Assembly: GCA_009760855.2 (NCBI GenBank)
Contig: WPIO01000055.1
Span: 2,316,001 to 2,380,000, forward strand
Direction of reading: 5' to 3'
DNA from: Cristatella mucedo
Lineage: Eukaryota; Bryozoa; Phylactolaemata; Cristatellidae
Length of the DNA stretch: 64,000 nucleotides
Shown here: positions 53,530 through 63,639 of the stretch, piece by piece
Position numbering within the stretch: the stretch's first letter is position 1
How the letters are laid out: each line of letters opens with the position of its first letter
The notes under the pieces: generated by a model
Told to the model about the DNA's origin: nothing
The model's database searches: none
Seen by the model: the letters and a program-made list of their open reading frames with translations, nothing else
Made by a program: the position numbers and the translations under genes

Positions 53530-54860
53530 AAATGCATTCATTTTCATAGCAGCTCAAGGGCGTTCTTATGCAACGGTCTCCGACGGCCTGGGCTAGCCAG
53601 CCTCCCTACATATTCCTCCCTACATATAGCCAGCCTCCCTCCATACTTCGATACAGATTCCATTTCCATAAAAAAAACTTCACAGCTGGGGTTTTTATAT
53701 TAATTTTCAGAAAACCGTTTTCCGATTTTACCAACCGCATTTCACGGCATAGCGCAAGGCTTTCTAAAGCCTTGCGCTATGCCGAGGTATGCTACGAGGG
53801 CTATGGCCACCAATGGCCAGGCCCTCGTAGACAATATACCATAACAATACACCGTATTAGCGCAATCGCATTGAATTTGATGCGTAAACCGAAACACTGT
53901 TTTCCATAATTAGCAATCAAAACCGCAGCCCGATTATTTAGCACTGCCATCTGGGCCGGGTCACAGGAGGCCACTGGAGGCCGGGCCACTGGAGGCCATG
54001 GCGACATGGAGGCCATGGATGTCGCGAAAGCGTAATCGCAGGAAATCAAGTTGGTACTCGTGGAGCACTGTTGTCTGTAATTTGGAATAAAAACCGTCGT
54101 TGTGAGAAGCTTTTTGTGAAGACATCAGCTTTATTGTAATTCCCATGTTTTTGGCTGCCATTTGGGATGGACCATCGGAGGCCACAGCATGAGAATGCGT
54201 CAGGATAATCGTATGAAATTTGGTGGCGCCAACGGCATACTATTCTAAATAATTTGGAATCGGGTTCCGCAGTTGCGCAAAGTTTTTTTTTAAATGGCAC
54301 CTGTATCCCCGTTCGAATGTATAAGTACGTTTACCGACAGACCCGGGGCCATTTGAGGCCATTGCACGAGAAAGCGCTAGCGTAATTGCTTGAAATTGAT
54401 TGGTTACCTGTAAAATAATTCTGTATAATTTGGAATCAAACCGCAGTGTTCTGATATTTATTGTGGAAATGGCAGGTGTATCACAGTATGTCGCAGTTAA
54501 TCGTGTCACCCGAATGTTTGTGCTCGCGTCATCAACAACCTACTTAGAAACAGACCTAGTGGGAGATTACCTTCAAGAAATAGCACAAATCCTGAGCATC
54601 TAGCTTAAAAATTGGCTAAAAATGTTAGCTATATTAACTCTTTTTATACAACTGCATCATTTCAAAGTATATTTAAAGCTGACATATATTATTAAGTGAT
54701 GTGAGCTATACTATATATTTATTTTCTCTAGTAAATGCGCCGATTATAAATATATATTTAAACCAGCATTCGTTAAAATGATTTTCTTCGCTCTTTTTTC
54801 GGCGCGATGTCGTCCTGCGATATATTGTCGGGTGACCGTGCGCGTATTTATCAGACCTTT
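53530..54860. mobile_element. satellite-carrying element, copy 2 (inverse orientation)
   Basis: Units in plus orientation begin at ~53,540 (GTCTCCGACGGCCTGGGC). They meet minus-orientation units at a palindrome with 19-bp perfect arms (53,745-53,763 and 53,766-53,784). The minus units run to ~54,500 with landmarks near 53,945, 54,158 and 54,336. Then comes the single-copy end 54,515-54,860, which is the inverse complement of the left end of copy 1 (GTGCTCGCGTCATCA, TAGTGGGAGATTACCTTCAA, TTTTCTCTAGTAAAT). So both copies read end, units in one sense, palindromic switch, units in the other sense. It is shorter than copy 1 and has no coding capacity. Confidence 0.7.
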
Positions 54861-55355
54861 GTAGAATATACGTATACATGTCTTAAAGCTAAAAAGAGTT
54901 AACACAATCGATCCTTTCCACGTGCTTTAAGAGACTGCGCGACTCGGGTATGACGAAATTCTTTGCCGGGGGCGGGGGGGGGCATCGCGCGTTACGAGTC
55001 TTGCTCTTCCGTAGACCCAAACTCAAAGCTTCGCCCACTCTTGCTATTCGCGCTAAATGCTTTCGTTGAAATACGCACAATACGTTGAATTTGCACAGCG
55101 GCTGCATCTACAAAAAACTTCCTGTGAGCATCCGGTAGCCGCTGCAACATTCACTCGAAGAAACCGACGTCTCTTGCATTTCGAGCTTTCACTTTCGAAA
55201 AAGCACGTGTGCGTTTTATACGCAAACGTCGCCGCTCCTTTAATCGTGGGGGTGCCTATTCAAGCTCATCGAGCAGGGAGATATTTCGCAGCTTTGCACC
55301 AGTCGAACGAAGCTAGCTCCGCGATCGATCTTATCACGCAGTTCTGTCCCCGAGT
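54861..55355. other. no recognised feature
   Basis: A G-rich run lies near 54,957-54,982. No gene was seen. Confidence 0.4.
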
Positions 55356-55512
55356 CTCAGCGCAGGGGTAAGGTGCTCGCTCTCCACGACCCAGGTAGTG
55401 GGTTCGACTCCTGTAGTGGTTCCTTTCCACTGCAGGCGCTGACGCGAAGGCTCTTCTGCTGCTACAGAAATGAGGCTGTTAACTGTTAAATCAGCTTAAT
55501 TTTTTTTTGCTT
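55356..55512 (+). mobile_element. SINE1 variant, tRNA-derived
   Basis: GTAAGGTGCTCG A-box region, B box GGGTTCGACTCC, then GAAGGCTCTTCTGCTGCTAC and GAGGCTGTTAAC…TAAATCAGCTTAA, with a T-rich tail. The front resembles SINE2 and the end SINE1, so it may be a recombinant. Confidence 0.8.
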
Positions 55513-55978
55513 TTTTTTTCATTAGCTAAAAAGGGGCGCGTAATATTCCGGTTCATCGAAAAGAAGAGCTACAAACGCCTTATTTGCTTCAATACCACGT
55601 CATCCACAGGTCAAAATTGTTGTGCTGGAACACGTGCTCGAACACGCTCTGAGCTCAACTGTTCTACAATAGTAGCTCTCACAGAGCCAGTGCAGAGTCG
55701 CGTCCGGGTTAGACAATCTGGATGGGCCGCCGAAAGCCGGCGACACGTGCGACAGCTAGCTGGCTCCGCAGGCTAGCGCGGTCCGGCGCTACAGACTACC
55801 GCTAGGCGGCGCTTTTGGCCACCGCCGGCAAGGGCTGCAGTCTAGAGGTATCACATATGCTAATTTGCGGTCTTTGCACTTTGAGCTCCCTTCTCCCGGG
55901 GCGGGGCACGTTCGCATTTATCACCGCGGTCGTGTCGCGCGGGAGTGTGGAGGCATTCATGTCGCGCGGAAGTGTAAA

Positions 55979-56085
55979 AATAATAATAATAATAATAATA
56001 ATGCACTTGATAAAGGACCCTCAGAGAACTCAATCGCTTTCTAGGCGCTTTACATTTGCTGCAAAGGGAAACGCGATTGAAGTGT
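55979..56085 (-). mobile_element. L2-A 3'-end fragment
   Basis: AATAATAATAATAATAATAA, the terminal hairpin, and AAAGGGAAACGCGATTGAA. Only ~105 bp. Confidence 0.85.
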
Positions 56086-57180
56086 GAAGGCATTCTGACG
56101 TCATGTCGCTTGAATAACCTTTTCAAGTTCAGACAGAGCTCGAGTAGCAGGATGCTCGGTCGAAAAGGTGCTCTTGCGAGACTCACTGCCTGCCAAATAC
56201 TAACAAGATCGAGTCACGTGTAGGAAAATTCAACCGAAACGAATGAACGGCACTTCCAAAATAAATCGGTTTTCATATTTCAGCACACGTTCGAACGCTA
56301 ATCTTGGAAATACCTAATACGCCGTCGCTATTGACGAACTAAAATCCGTCAGCTAGATTTAAATTACTCGCAGCTATTTAAAGTACATATTTTTGCCATA
56401 GTGTGCAATTAAATAGCACGGCCGCTATAAACGTGACAAAAACAGGGGTGAATTGAAGAATTACAGAATTTCATTATATATTCGCGGTAAAATCTCGGGA
56501 AGCTAACAAAGCTGTCGCGCCGAGTACTTCTAAATCTGCTAGCTCATTTCGGAGACTGACAGCATCAAAGCGGCACGCGCCACCGCCTTTCCTCCGTCCG
56601 CGGCCAGTCCGTGGCTCGCGTCGTGTGCGTCTGCTTCGGCAGCGCGAGGCAAACTCGAGTCGAATCGCAGCTCGGACCTGCGGAGCTGCGAGCCAACAAC
56701 AAAGCTGCCGCCGCCGCCGCCGCCGCCGCGCGATCCCGCCGCCGAGCCGGCGATTAGATTCTGCTCATCGGAAATAGTGACCTGAATTCGCGTCGCTCGC
56801 TGTGGCGACGCGGCTTCCGTCATCGGATGGGCGGTTTGCAAGACGCCTAATTTACCAACACGTTCGAATGACGCCTATCTATCGTCGGCTGTGGCACTGC
56901 GGTGGGTCCATCGCGTACCTGACTGCAAATTCCCAATCACTTCCGGTTGCTGGTGTGCACACCCACATGAAGTCTGGGCGAGATGAAGAAGCGGCGGAGA
57001 AGTTTGGACGGATGACGAAGGAATTGCGATCGAGGGTTGTATCTTACTACTGCAGCTCTTGCCTTGCATGCACTACATAAGCAGACTCCCACCCCGCGAT
57101 GCCCATTTCCGTGGAATTAACCGTTGAGTTCGAGAATTAATGCCTAATTTATTTATTGAAACTTTGGCGTCGCGCTTTGT
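56086..57180. other. mostly unrecognised; one possible short coding stretch
   Basis: On the minus strand an ATG at 56,823 opens a 94-codon frame (MTEAASPQRATRIQVTISDE…, a Gly run, …LMLSVSEMS) to 56,539. It has a plausible acceptor (GAATTCAG) inside. No family was recognised. Treat it as a hypothesis only. Confidence 0.25.
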
Positions 57181-57182
57181 AT

Positions 57183-57657
57183 GTATGTATCTCCGTCAGT
57201 AACTCCACAAAGTCATAAAGACCATGTGGGTGTTACGCAGGAGAGTTTTGTATAGCGCACTCACAGCCTAAGCGGCTTTCGGTACGCATTCGGTAGCCAA
57301 CAGACTTCGTCTCACGCAACAAAGAGAAAGTTGGAAGCATAGCAGAGTCAGGAGAGCAGTTGAGGTAGTGAGTAGCATGGAAGTAGCAGTTCAGGACCGC
57401 TGAAAAAGATGTGCCATAGCCGGCAGTTGGAGAGTAATTGTCGTTGCATAAGAATTGTGGAAGCGAGTTCCACAGTCTAAGACCTGCAGAGCTAAAGCTT
57501 CTGTCGCCAACTCCAACGGTCTTTAAGCGGAGGAATGGGACAGCTAATTTATTGTTCACACAGGACCTGAGGGCGCGAACAGGCTGAAACTGATGCAGCA
57601 GTTCAACTAGGTATGAAGGAGCCAAGCCGTGGCGGGCCTTGTGGGTCAGCGTAAGGA
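57183..57657 (-). mobile_element. L2-B LINE, 3' part
   Basis: A 130-codon minus frame (HQFQPVRALRSCVNNKLAV…WNSLPQFLCNDNYS…) plus the 3' end, with a TACATACATA tail. Close to the 2.1-kb copy. Confidence 0.93.
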
Positions 57658-57749
57658 CTGCCGAGACATTATTCGCGGTTCATGAACAGCGATGACTGGG
57701 AACCGGTTACGTCGCAATCTACGGTTAGCCGGCATAGAAAGCTGTCATT

Positions 57750-58035
57750 ATAAGACGACCAAATCAGCTCCGCAGTCAAGTCTACCTACTTTCAGCTACA
57801 TAAAATTGCTAACATTCGGGCTTGTTTAGACAGAGATAGCCACATTTAAAATTGGTCCATGCATTGTTGCCATCTCGTCTCGACGTCTGTAACTCATCGT
57901 CATTGAGCATTCTATCACTAACGATTCAATCACACTTCCCTTGCAGCAAATACGAACTGCCAAGGAAAAGATCTCGAGTTCTCTGAGGAGGCTATAACAA
58001 ATATATTATTACTATTATTATTATTATTATTATTA
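57750..58035 (+). mobile_element. L2-A LINE with internal deletion
   Basis: It starts at CAGCTCCGCAGTCAAGTC (LDDHISSTVKSAYFQLH region) and reaches TCGACGTCTGTAACTC. It then jumps to the 3' UTR (ACGATTCAATC), a decayed hairpin and (TTA)n. Confidence 0.85.
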
Positions 58036-58211
58036 AAGCGCAAGTTATGTGCTCTATATTCGGCTTGCTCGGCTCCGATCGGCTCCGATCGTCGATTCGT
58101 TCTAGGCTTGCTGAGGCAGACAGTTGAGCTCTGATCTGGGCGTCGTACGATGGTTTTGCTGATCTAGGGCTGCTGTTGCTGCTGGACACCCGTAGCCCTC
58201 CACGGCTCTCC

Positions 58212-58428
58212 AATTATTGGCTATGCTATGGATTCAACTGCTCTCATGACTCTGCTACGCTTCCCACTTTCTCTTTATTGCGTGAGATGAAGTCTGTTGG
58301 CTACCGAATGCGTACCGAAAGCCGCTCAGGCTGTGAGTGCGCTATACAAAGCTCTCCTGCGTAACACTTACACGGTCTCCATGGCTTCGTGGAGTTACAG
58401 ATGGAGATACATTACAATACATATGTAC
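58212..58428 (+). mobile_element. L2-B 3'-end fragment
   Basis: It encodes …NCSHDSATLPTFSLLRE.KSVGYRMRTESRSGCECAIQSSPA, then the L2-B end TGGAGTTACAGATGGAGATA and an ACATTACAATACATA tail. Confidence 0.92.
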
Positions 58429-58429
58429 T

Positions 58430-59044
58430 TGTAAAAGTAAGGTGTTGGCGCTCTCTATTTCTACCCTTTTCCGTTACCGTCAGCGTATGTGCGAGCACCG
58501 TCTGTGCTGCGCCTACGAGCAGCTAGCCCTGTACCCTGCCCTAGGAGACTCAGGCATCGCCCGTGTTCGTCGCGTCTGGCCAGTAGCACCCGTAACGTGC
58601 GGCACGTAGCGGCACGAAGGCAGAGGCGCGGCTACGGCGAGCCACTGCAGCATGTTTGAAGCATTAACCATAGAAGCCCGTTACGTGTATTTCCGCTCGA
58701 TTTCCCCTTTGCAAACCTAAATGCACTTCTTGCCCAATTGATAAACTGCTCTGCACGCTGCCACAAACCAGCTCATCCGGACGCTTAATATTCGTACTTG
58801 TTGCCACCGCGTTTAAAGTCGGGCTGCCGGAAGCCTGGGCCGGAAGCTGCTTTCGATGCGCACGCGCACAGAGAGCATCTACTCGGCGACCAATGCTCGG
58901 CGACCAATGCACTGACAGACAGTTCTGCCCAGAAAGGATCCCAATTTGGGAATCGGAAATTAGAGTCGGAGCTCCGTAGACGGAACGTAGGTTGACTGCA
59001 ATCGGAACCTCTCATCGGATGATCACAGTCAAGGTCGCTTGACG
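58430..59044. other. no recognised feature
   Basis: A CTCGGCGACCAATG tandem duplication lies near 58,880-58,910. No gene. Confidence 0.4.
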
Positions 59045-59185
59045 AGCTGGTGTGACCCAGTGGTTTAGGTGCTCGCCCCGACCGAGGTCGTGGGTTCGAG
59101 CCGTGAGGCGTATGTGAAGCACCTGAATAGAGCGTAAGTTCTCATAAAGTGTTAGACAAATGAATTATTATTATTAATATTTTTA
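59045..59185 (+). mobile_element. SINE2
   Basis: TAGGTGCTCGCCCCGACCGA, B box GGGTTCGAGCC, AAGCACCTGAATAGAG, then a decayed L2-like hairpin and an AATTATTATTATTAATATTT tail. Confidence 0.8.
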
Positions 59186-59579
59186 AGGTCACGCGCTTCA
59201 ACCGAAGCCTTTCGGGGTTGAACTTTGAGCACTCACTGTTTGTCCAAGCAGCCACCAAGGTCACGGACTTCAAAGGTCACTGCAAGGCCACTGACCTCTC
59301 ATCGCCGTGAGGTTCACGCTTGCTGAGCTTCCTACTTACCCACCCCCCACCCACCCCATTGTTCAGTGTCCGGCCCATTCACGAGCGGTAGACATTCGAG
59401 GCGCGCGGCGTAAGCGAGGGGAAGTCGGGTCGGCGGAAGTCGGGAAAGCTAGCGGAAGTCGGGTCGGCGGAAGGACCGCAAGGAAATTACGACGGCGGAC
59501 AACAGGCGGCCAAATGCTTACTCTGCGGTAGCCGGGCGCGTACAGTTAAGTTCAGTGGGTAGGTAGGGATACGGACACC

Positions 59580-60290
59580 CCCCCCCGGACTTTTCTCCCC
59601 TGGGGTAGGACATTTCCTCCCCCCCAGTATGGAAATGTGATATAAACTTGATATAAACTTATATATACTTGATATATACTTGATATAAACTGCTCTTCTT
59701 TGCCGTGCAGTACACTTCATCATCATCATCGAACAAATTGCTCTATTTTTTATAAGTTAGTGGTTGTGTGTAAAAATTGCGTGTTTGTAATAGAATGTAT
59801 ACTAATAATTAATAATATGATATTTTTAACGTCTAATACGTCTTATTATCCCTTACTTTGTCTCATATTTTGGGTAATACGGGTGTAGTGGTGACTAAAT
59901 AGGGTGTTGTTTTACGTCCAGAGGGTTTTAATAATGTTAAAACCGAATTAGAGGGTCGTGAACAGGTTTTCTATGCTCTAGTTAAGAAAATATCCGATTT
60001 GTAAATAAAAAATCGTACTTCGCGGAAGTTCAACTATCACGGCCGAGTCCGGAACCGATTAACCGCGATAAACGAGGGACGACTGTATGTATCTGTTTTA
60101 ATAATAATAATAATAATAATGCACTTAATAAAGCGCCCCAGAGAACTCAATCTCTTTCTAGGTGCTTTCTTAGTTATACATTTATCAACATAGGGGGAAA
60201 TGTCCTACCCCGCGGAGAATGTCCGGGGGGGGGGAAATGTCCTAGGGTTCACCGGGGGGGGGGAATGTCTGGGGGGGACGTCTTGTGGAG
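59580..60290. mobile_element. inverted-repeat-bounded AT-rich segment (possible DNA transposon)
   Basis: GGGGTAGGACATTTCC at 59,602-59,617 reappears as its exact complement at 60,196-60,211. The flanks continue as CCGGAC…CTCC on both sides, with G/C runs. Inside, GGAACCGATTAACCGCGATA followed by AACGAGGGACGACTGTA (60,050-60,087) resembles the end of a pogo/Tigger-type transposon. Its partner end is not seen. The segment also holds an L2-A tail. It encodes nothing. Confidence 0.45.
60098..60172 (-). mobile_element. L2-A 3'-end fragment
   Basis: TAATAATAATAATAATAATG and the terminal hairpin only, about 75 bp. Confidence 0.85.
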
Positions 60291-60571
60291 AAAGTCTCCT
60301 ACAACCGGGTGGGTGGGTGGTTGGCGGAGGCATTTCGGCTGCGAACGAATAGCAGGGAGGGGCAGCGTCCGTGGAACGGCGAGCTACGGTGAGCTGTCAC
60401 GTGACCAGACTAGCCTCGCCCGAGGCGGCGGCGGCGGGGGGGGGGGCGAGCCGTTGCCGCTTGCTTACCGCATCGAGGTGGCTAGGGACGGCAGCATTCA
60501 TGATCGGCTGCTGCGCCTCCACAGCGAGAGGGCGCACCACTGCTTCCGGTTCGCCGCTGTCTCCTGCGCAC
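60265..60571 (+). CDS. low-confidence exon candidate, plus strand
   Basis: The frame ends YRIEVARDGSIHDRLLRLHS…RFAAVSCA plus one base before GTAAGG (donor at 60,572). The last 35 residues look like a folded-domain fragment. The upstream border is unclear (Gly run, no good acceptor). A minus-strand candidate lies 150 bp away, and both are unlikely to be real. Confidence 0.25.
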
Positions 60572-60721
60572 GTAAGGTTTCGTGGCTCGTACGCCACTCG
60601 AAAAAGCGCCACCGCTCCCGCTCCCACCCCCCCCCCGAGCAGCCGAGCTGCGAGTCCGAGCTGCGAGTCCGCTCCTAAGCGCGCGCGCGCGCTTTCGAGC
60701 GGCGGCTGCGGCGGCACTTAC

Positions 60722-60850
60722 GCAGTCCTTGCCCGCCGTCGTGTGCTTCGAGCAGCTTCGAATTTCCCTCGTCGTCGTGCAGGCTCGGGCTCAGGCCTGA
60801 GGCTCTGGCGGGCCGCCTGCGCGGCGCCGCCGCAGCGCGACGTCGCGCGC
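60722..60850 (-). CDS. low-confidence exon candidate, minus strand
   Basis: The minus frame …RASGLSPSLHDDEGNSKLLEAHDGGQGL plus one base ends at a canonical GTAAGT donor (60,721-60,716). The acceptor is uncertain; further upstream the frame runs into the TA/GA repeat. It could be an exon of the same gene as 53,034-51,093, but it ends in phase 1 while that exon starts in phase 0. Confidence 0.25.
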
Positions 60851-60913
60851 AGGCGGCCTTGTCCTTGCTCGCCTCCGCCGGAAGAAGCTTCGCGCGCTGC
60901 CGGCGCAAGAGAG

Positions 60914-60987
<74 letters not shown>
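60914..60987. repeat. (TA)n(GA)n microsatellite
   Basis: About 12 TA then 24 GA units. Confidence 0.95.
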
Positions 60988-60990
<3 letters not shown>

Positions 60991-60999
60991 CGTGAGCCA

Positions 61000-61755
61000 G
61001 CGCCCGCCCACCCCGCCCCGCCCCGCCGGCTGGCGACTACGGTCGCCGCTTGGCAAGACCTTGCACGAGAAGCTGCACATTCGAATGGACGAGCGAGCGC
61101 TTCGCTGAAATAATGCAGCAGCAGCGCCCTGCTCGCCGTGACCTTGTGACCCGACTCGCAGCGACCTTGCACTTCTAAACAGAGGCGGATGCGCAGCGAT
61201 CCTAATCAGTTCGTTGCACGTCACCGTTCCCATCAGTTCGTTGCACACCGTTGACCATCGATCCTCGACTAGAGGAAGACGTCTAATTAATGTGTGGCCA
61301 GCGACTTCGGCGCGGACGCCGCCAGCGACAGTCGCGGCTTACCAGACTAGTCGCGTGACAGGGGCGCGGTGGGTGGTCGCTGCAGCTCCGTCCACTCTGC
61401 TCAGTCTGAGAGCTCCGGTGTGCCAGCGGACTGTCGAAGCTGACCTCTGCGCATTTCCATTAGATTTCTTTGCTAATATTCGCGATCGCTCACGGCTGCA
61501 AATGAACCTTCATCAGCGTGTTGCTCCGCATACCCTACCGACCGCTGTACCGCCGCCTGCGCTCAACTTTGAGGCTATGGCCAAGATGAAACTCAAACTC
61601 AGATCGATTATAATCGATCTGAATTTGATATTCCTCTTGGCCGGATAAAAGACAAATTGAGCAGATGCTTAGAAGTATATACATCCGCTCGATTAGGCTT
61701 TCTTTTGGCTTGCTGCAGAGTCGTAATAATAGTCATCATCATCATAATCATCATG
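61000..61755. other. no recognised gene
   Basis: A 144-codon plus frame at 61,214-61,648 has no recognisable domain and no splice context. Near 61,600 AGATCGATTATAATCGATCT is a 20-bp perfect palindrome. Confidence 0.35.
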
Positions 61756-61759
61756 CGTC

Positions 61760-61799
61760 ATGCGTTTGATGTAGAGCCCTCAGAGAGCTCAATTTCTTT
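61760..61799 (-). mobile_element. L2-A tail fragment interrupted by SINE1
   Basis: GCGTTTGATGTAGAGCCCTC and AGAGAGCTCAATTTCTTT match the minus-strand L2-A hairpin, then stop at the SINE1 start. Confidence 0.65.
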
Positions 61800-61962
61800 G
61801 ATGGCACACTAGGTAAGGCGGTTGCTTTCGCGACCTCGGTCCCGAGGTCGTGGGTTCGATTCCTGCAGTGGGCGATTCTTTATCGCCACTGCAAGCGGTT
61901 GTGATAGCCGTAAAGGCTCTTCTGTCGCTATACAAAAAGAGGCTGTTTAATCAGCTAATAAT
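61800..61962 (+). mobile_element. SINE1, near-complete
   Basis: GATGGCACACTAGGTAAGGC, B box GGTTCGATTCC, conserved body and 3' end. Its expected AGGATTTATTTATTTA tail is found only at 62,585-62,604, beyond an L2-A insertion. Confidence 0.9.
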
Positions 61963-62580
61963 AATAATAATAATATTGCACTTGATAAAGCGCCCTCAGA
62001 GAACTTAATCTCTTTCTAGGCGCTTTACATTTGCTGCAAAGTGATACGCAATAGAATAGTAAGTAAAATCATGCTTGAAAAACAAACAAAATGAATAACA
62101 TGGTTAGGGGTTACATGCACTGGGTCAGCATGCAAATGTGGTTAGTGGCAGCATGAACAGTGTCAGCACGCATAAGCACATTGAGGACGAATCACAAGGA
62201 CCCACTAAATGCTGTCCTAAATAGGTATGTTTTTAAGTTTCTTTTAAATGTGGTCAGGTCAGGGGATGTTCTGATGCAGGTCGGGAGGGAGTTCCAGGCT
62301 GTGGGAGCATACGAGCTAAATGCACGGTCTCCAAAGGATTTAAGGTTTGTACGAGGTATTTCTAGACTGTTGGATTCCGAAAAGCGAGTGGTACGATGCT
62401 TTGCCTGATGGGGTAGTATATCTGAAAGATAGGCTGGAGCCATAGAATGAAGAGACCTAAAAGTGAGCGACAAAACCTTGAAGTCAATCCGTTGCTTGAC
62501 TGGTAACCAGTGCAGGTCGGCGAGAAGTGGAGTAATGTGGCAACTGCGACGCTCACGACAGACAAGCCTAGCTGCAGAAT
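61962..62580 (-). mobile_element. L2-A LINE, 5'-truncated, inserted in the SINE1 tail
   Basis: TTA tail, hairpin, 3' UTR and a minus frame that includes FRSLHSMAPAYLSDIL and NSLEIPRTNLKSFGDRAFSS with native end FKRNLKTYLFRTAFSGSL. Truncated upstream at the SAARLVC region. Confidence 0.93.
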
Positions 62581-62606
62581 ATGCAGATAGGATTTATTTA
62601 TTTAGC

Positions 62607-62985
62607 CACTTCGCATCGTCGTTAAGACGATTCTATTTTTTCTAAAAAAAAATTTAGCGGTCGCCATGGTTACAAAAGAGCTTCCGAGGAGAGAGCGGCG
62701 AGCATAGAGCGACCGAGCGGCGCCGAGCAGAACTCTCGGAGCGGGCCTCGAGCGCACGCCCTACAGGCAGACAGCAGCCGATCAGCGCCGGGCTGCCGCG
62801 CTGGGCTCGCAAAGACTCTCCCATAAATGAGAGCTTTTCTGTGCTTTTCTCGCGACGCTGCAGTGCAGCGGCGCTTCTGCAGGTCAACTTTGACCGCCTG
62901 TCACTCGTGGGTCCGCTGAGCGGCGGCGAAGTAAATTGCGACACACCGAACTAAGGTTCGACATCTGCACAGGCAGCTGAAAGCT
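62607..62985. other. GC-rich island, left part
   Basis: Open frames in several directions, none recognised. It begins right after the SINE1 tail. Confidence 0.35.
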
Positions 62986-63089
<104 letters not shown>

Positions 63090-63104
63090 CTGGCGCCGCC
63101 ACCT

Positions 63105-63150
63105 TCAGAACTCGATCTCTTTCTGGGCACTTTAGATTTGCTGAAAGAAC
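63105..63150 (-). mobile_element. L2-A tail fragment
   Basis: CAGAACTCGATCTCTTTCTG and GGCACTTTAGATTTGCTGAA match the L2-A hairpin/3' UTR on the minus strand. Confidence 0.6.
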
Positions 63151-63178
63151 CCGCTGAGTCAGGACCGCTGATTGCGGG

Positions 63179-63223
63179 GCGCGCTCGTCTCGCTCGGAGC
63201 CACAGCGAGCGAGACGGGCGCGC
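63179..63223. repeat. 18-bp-arm hairpin, one mismatch
   Basis: GCGCGCTCGTCTCGCTCG at 63,179-63,196 pairs with 63,206-63,223, apart from one position. Confidence 0.85.
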
Positions 63224-63337
63224 TTGACGCTTTGGTCGCCAAACTTTCGGCTCGCGACGGCGCGTCGCGAGCGAGCGAGCACGTGGAGCTGCCGAGCTAT
63301 TCGGCACGCCGACGCCGGAAGGACGCGCATCGCCTAC

Positions 63338-63628
63338 CGTGAGCACGGAGAAATCCAGCGGCTCCGCGTCGGCGGCGGCAGCAGGTCGTCCGCCGCCGCC
63401 GCTGAAGTCGCCGCTGAAGCCGCCGCGGTCCGGGCGCTCCGACTCCGCTCGATCTTGTGCGGCCTCCGCTGCCGGCGCGCCCGTCCCTATCCAGGACGCG
63501 CGCGGCCGCTCGGCCCCCGCGCGGCTGATGACGTCACCGCCGCCATCGCGGAAGGTGCGCTCCTGAAGAGAGCGCGATAAGCAGCCATCGGAGCGGCGCC
63601 GCCGCCGCAGCGGCGCCATCGGTGGCAT
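63338..63628 (-). CDS. low-confidence first-exon candidate, minus strand
   Basis: From ATG at 63,628 the minus frame runs MPPMAPLRRRRRSDGC…AEPLDFSVLT to GTAGGC (donor at 63,337), in phase 0. The long minus exon at 53,034 also starts in phase 0, so they could belong together across ~10 kb. PLDFS resembles the PxDLS motif that binds the CtBP corepressor. It is Arg/Ala-rich and GC-driven, so it may not be real. Confidence 0.25.
63529..63536. promoter_or_regulatory. consensus CRE, TGACGTCA
   Basis: A perfect cAMP-response-element palindrome inside a CpG-rich stretch, as is common in CpG-island promoters. It lies within the candidate minus first exon. Confidence 0.4.
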
Positions 63629-63639
63629 CGCTGCGCACG

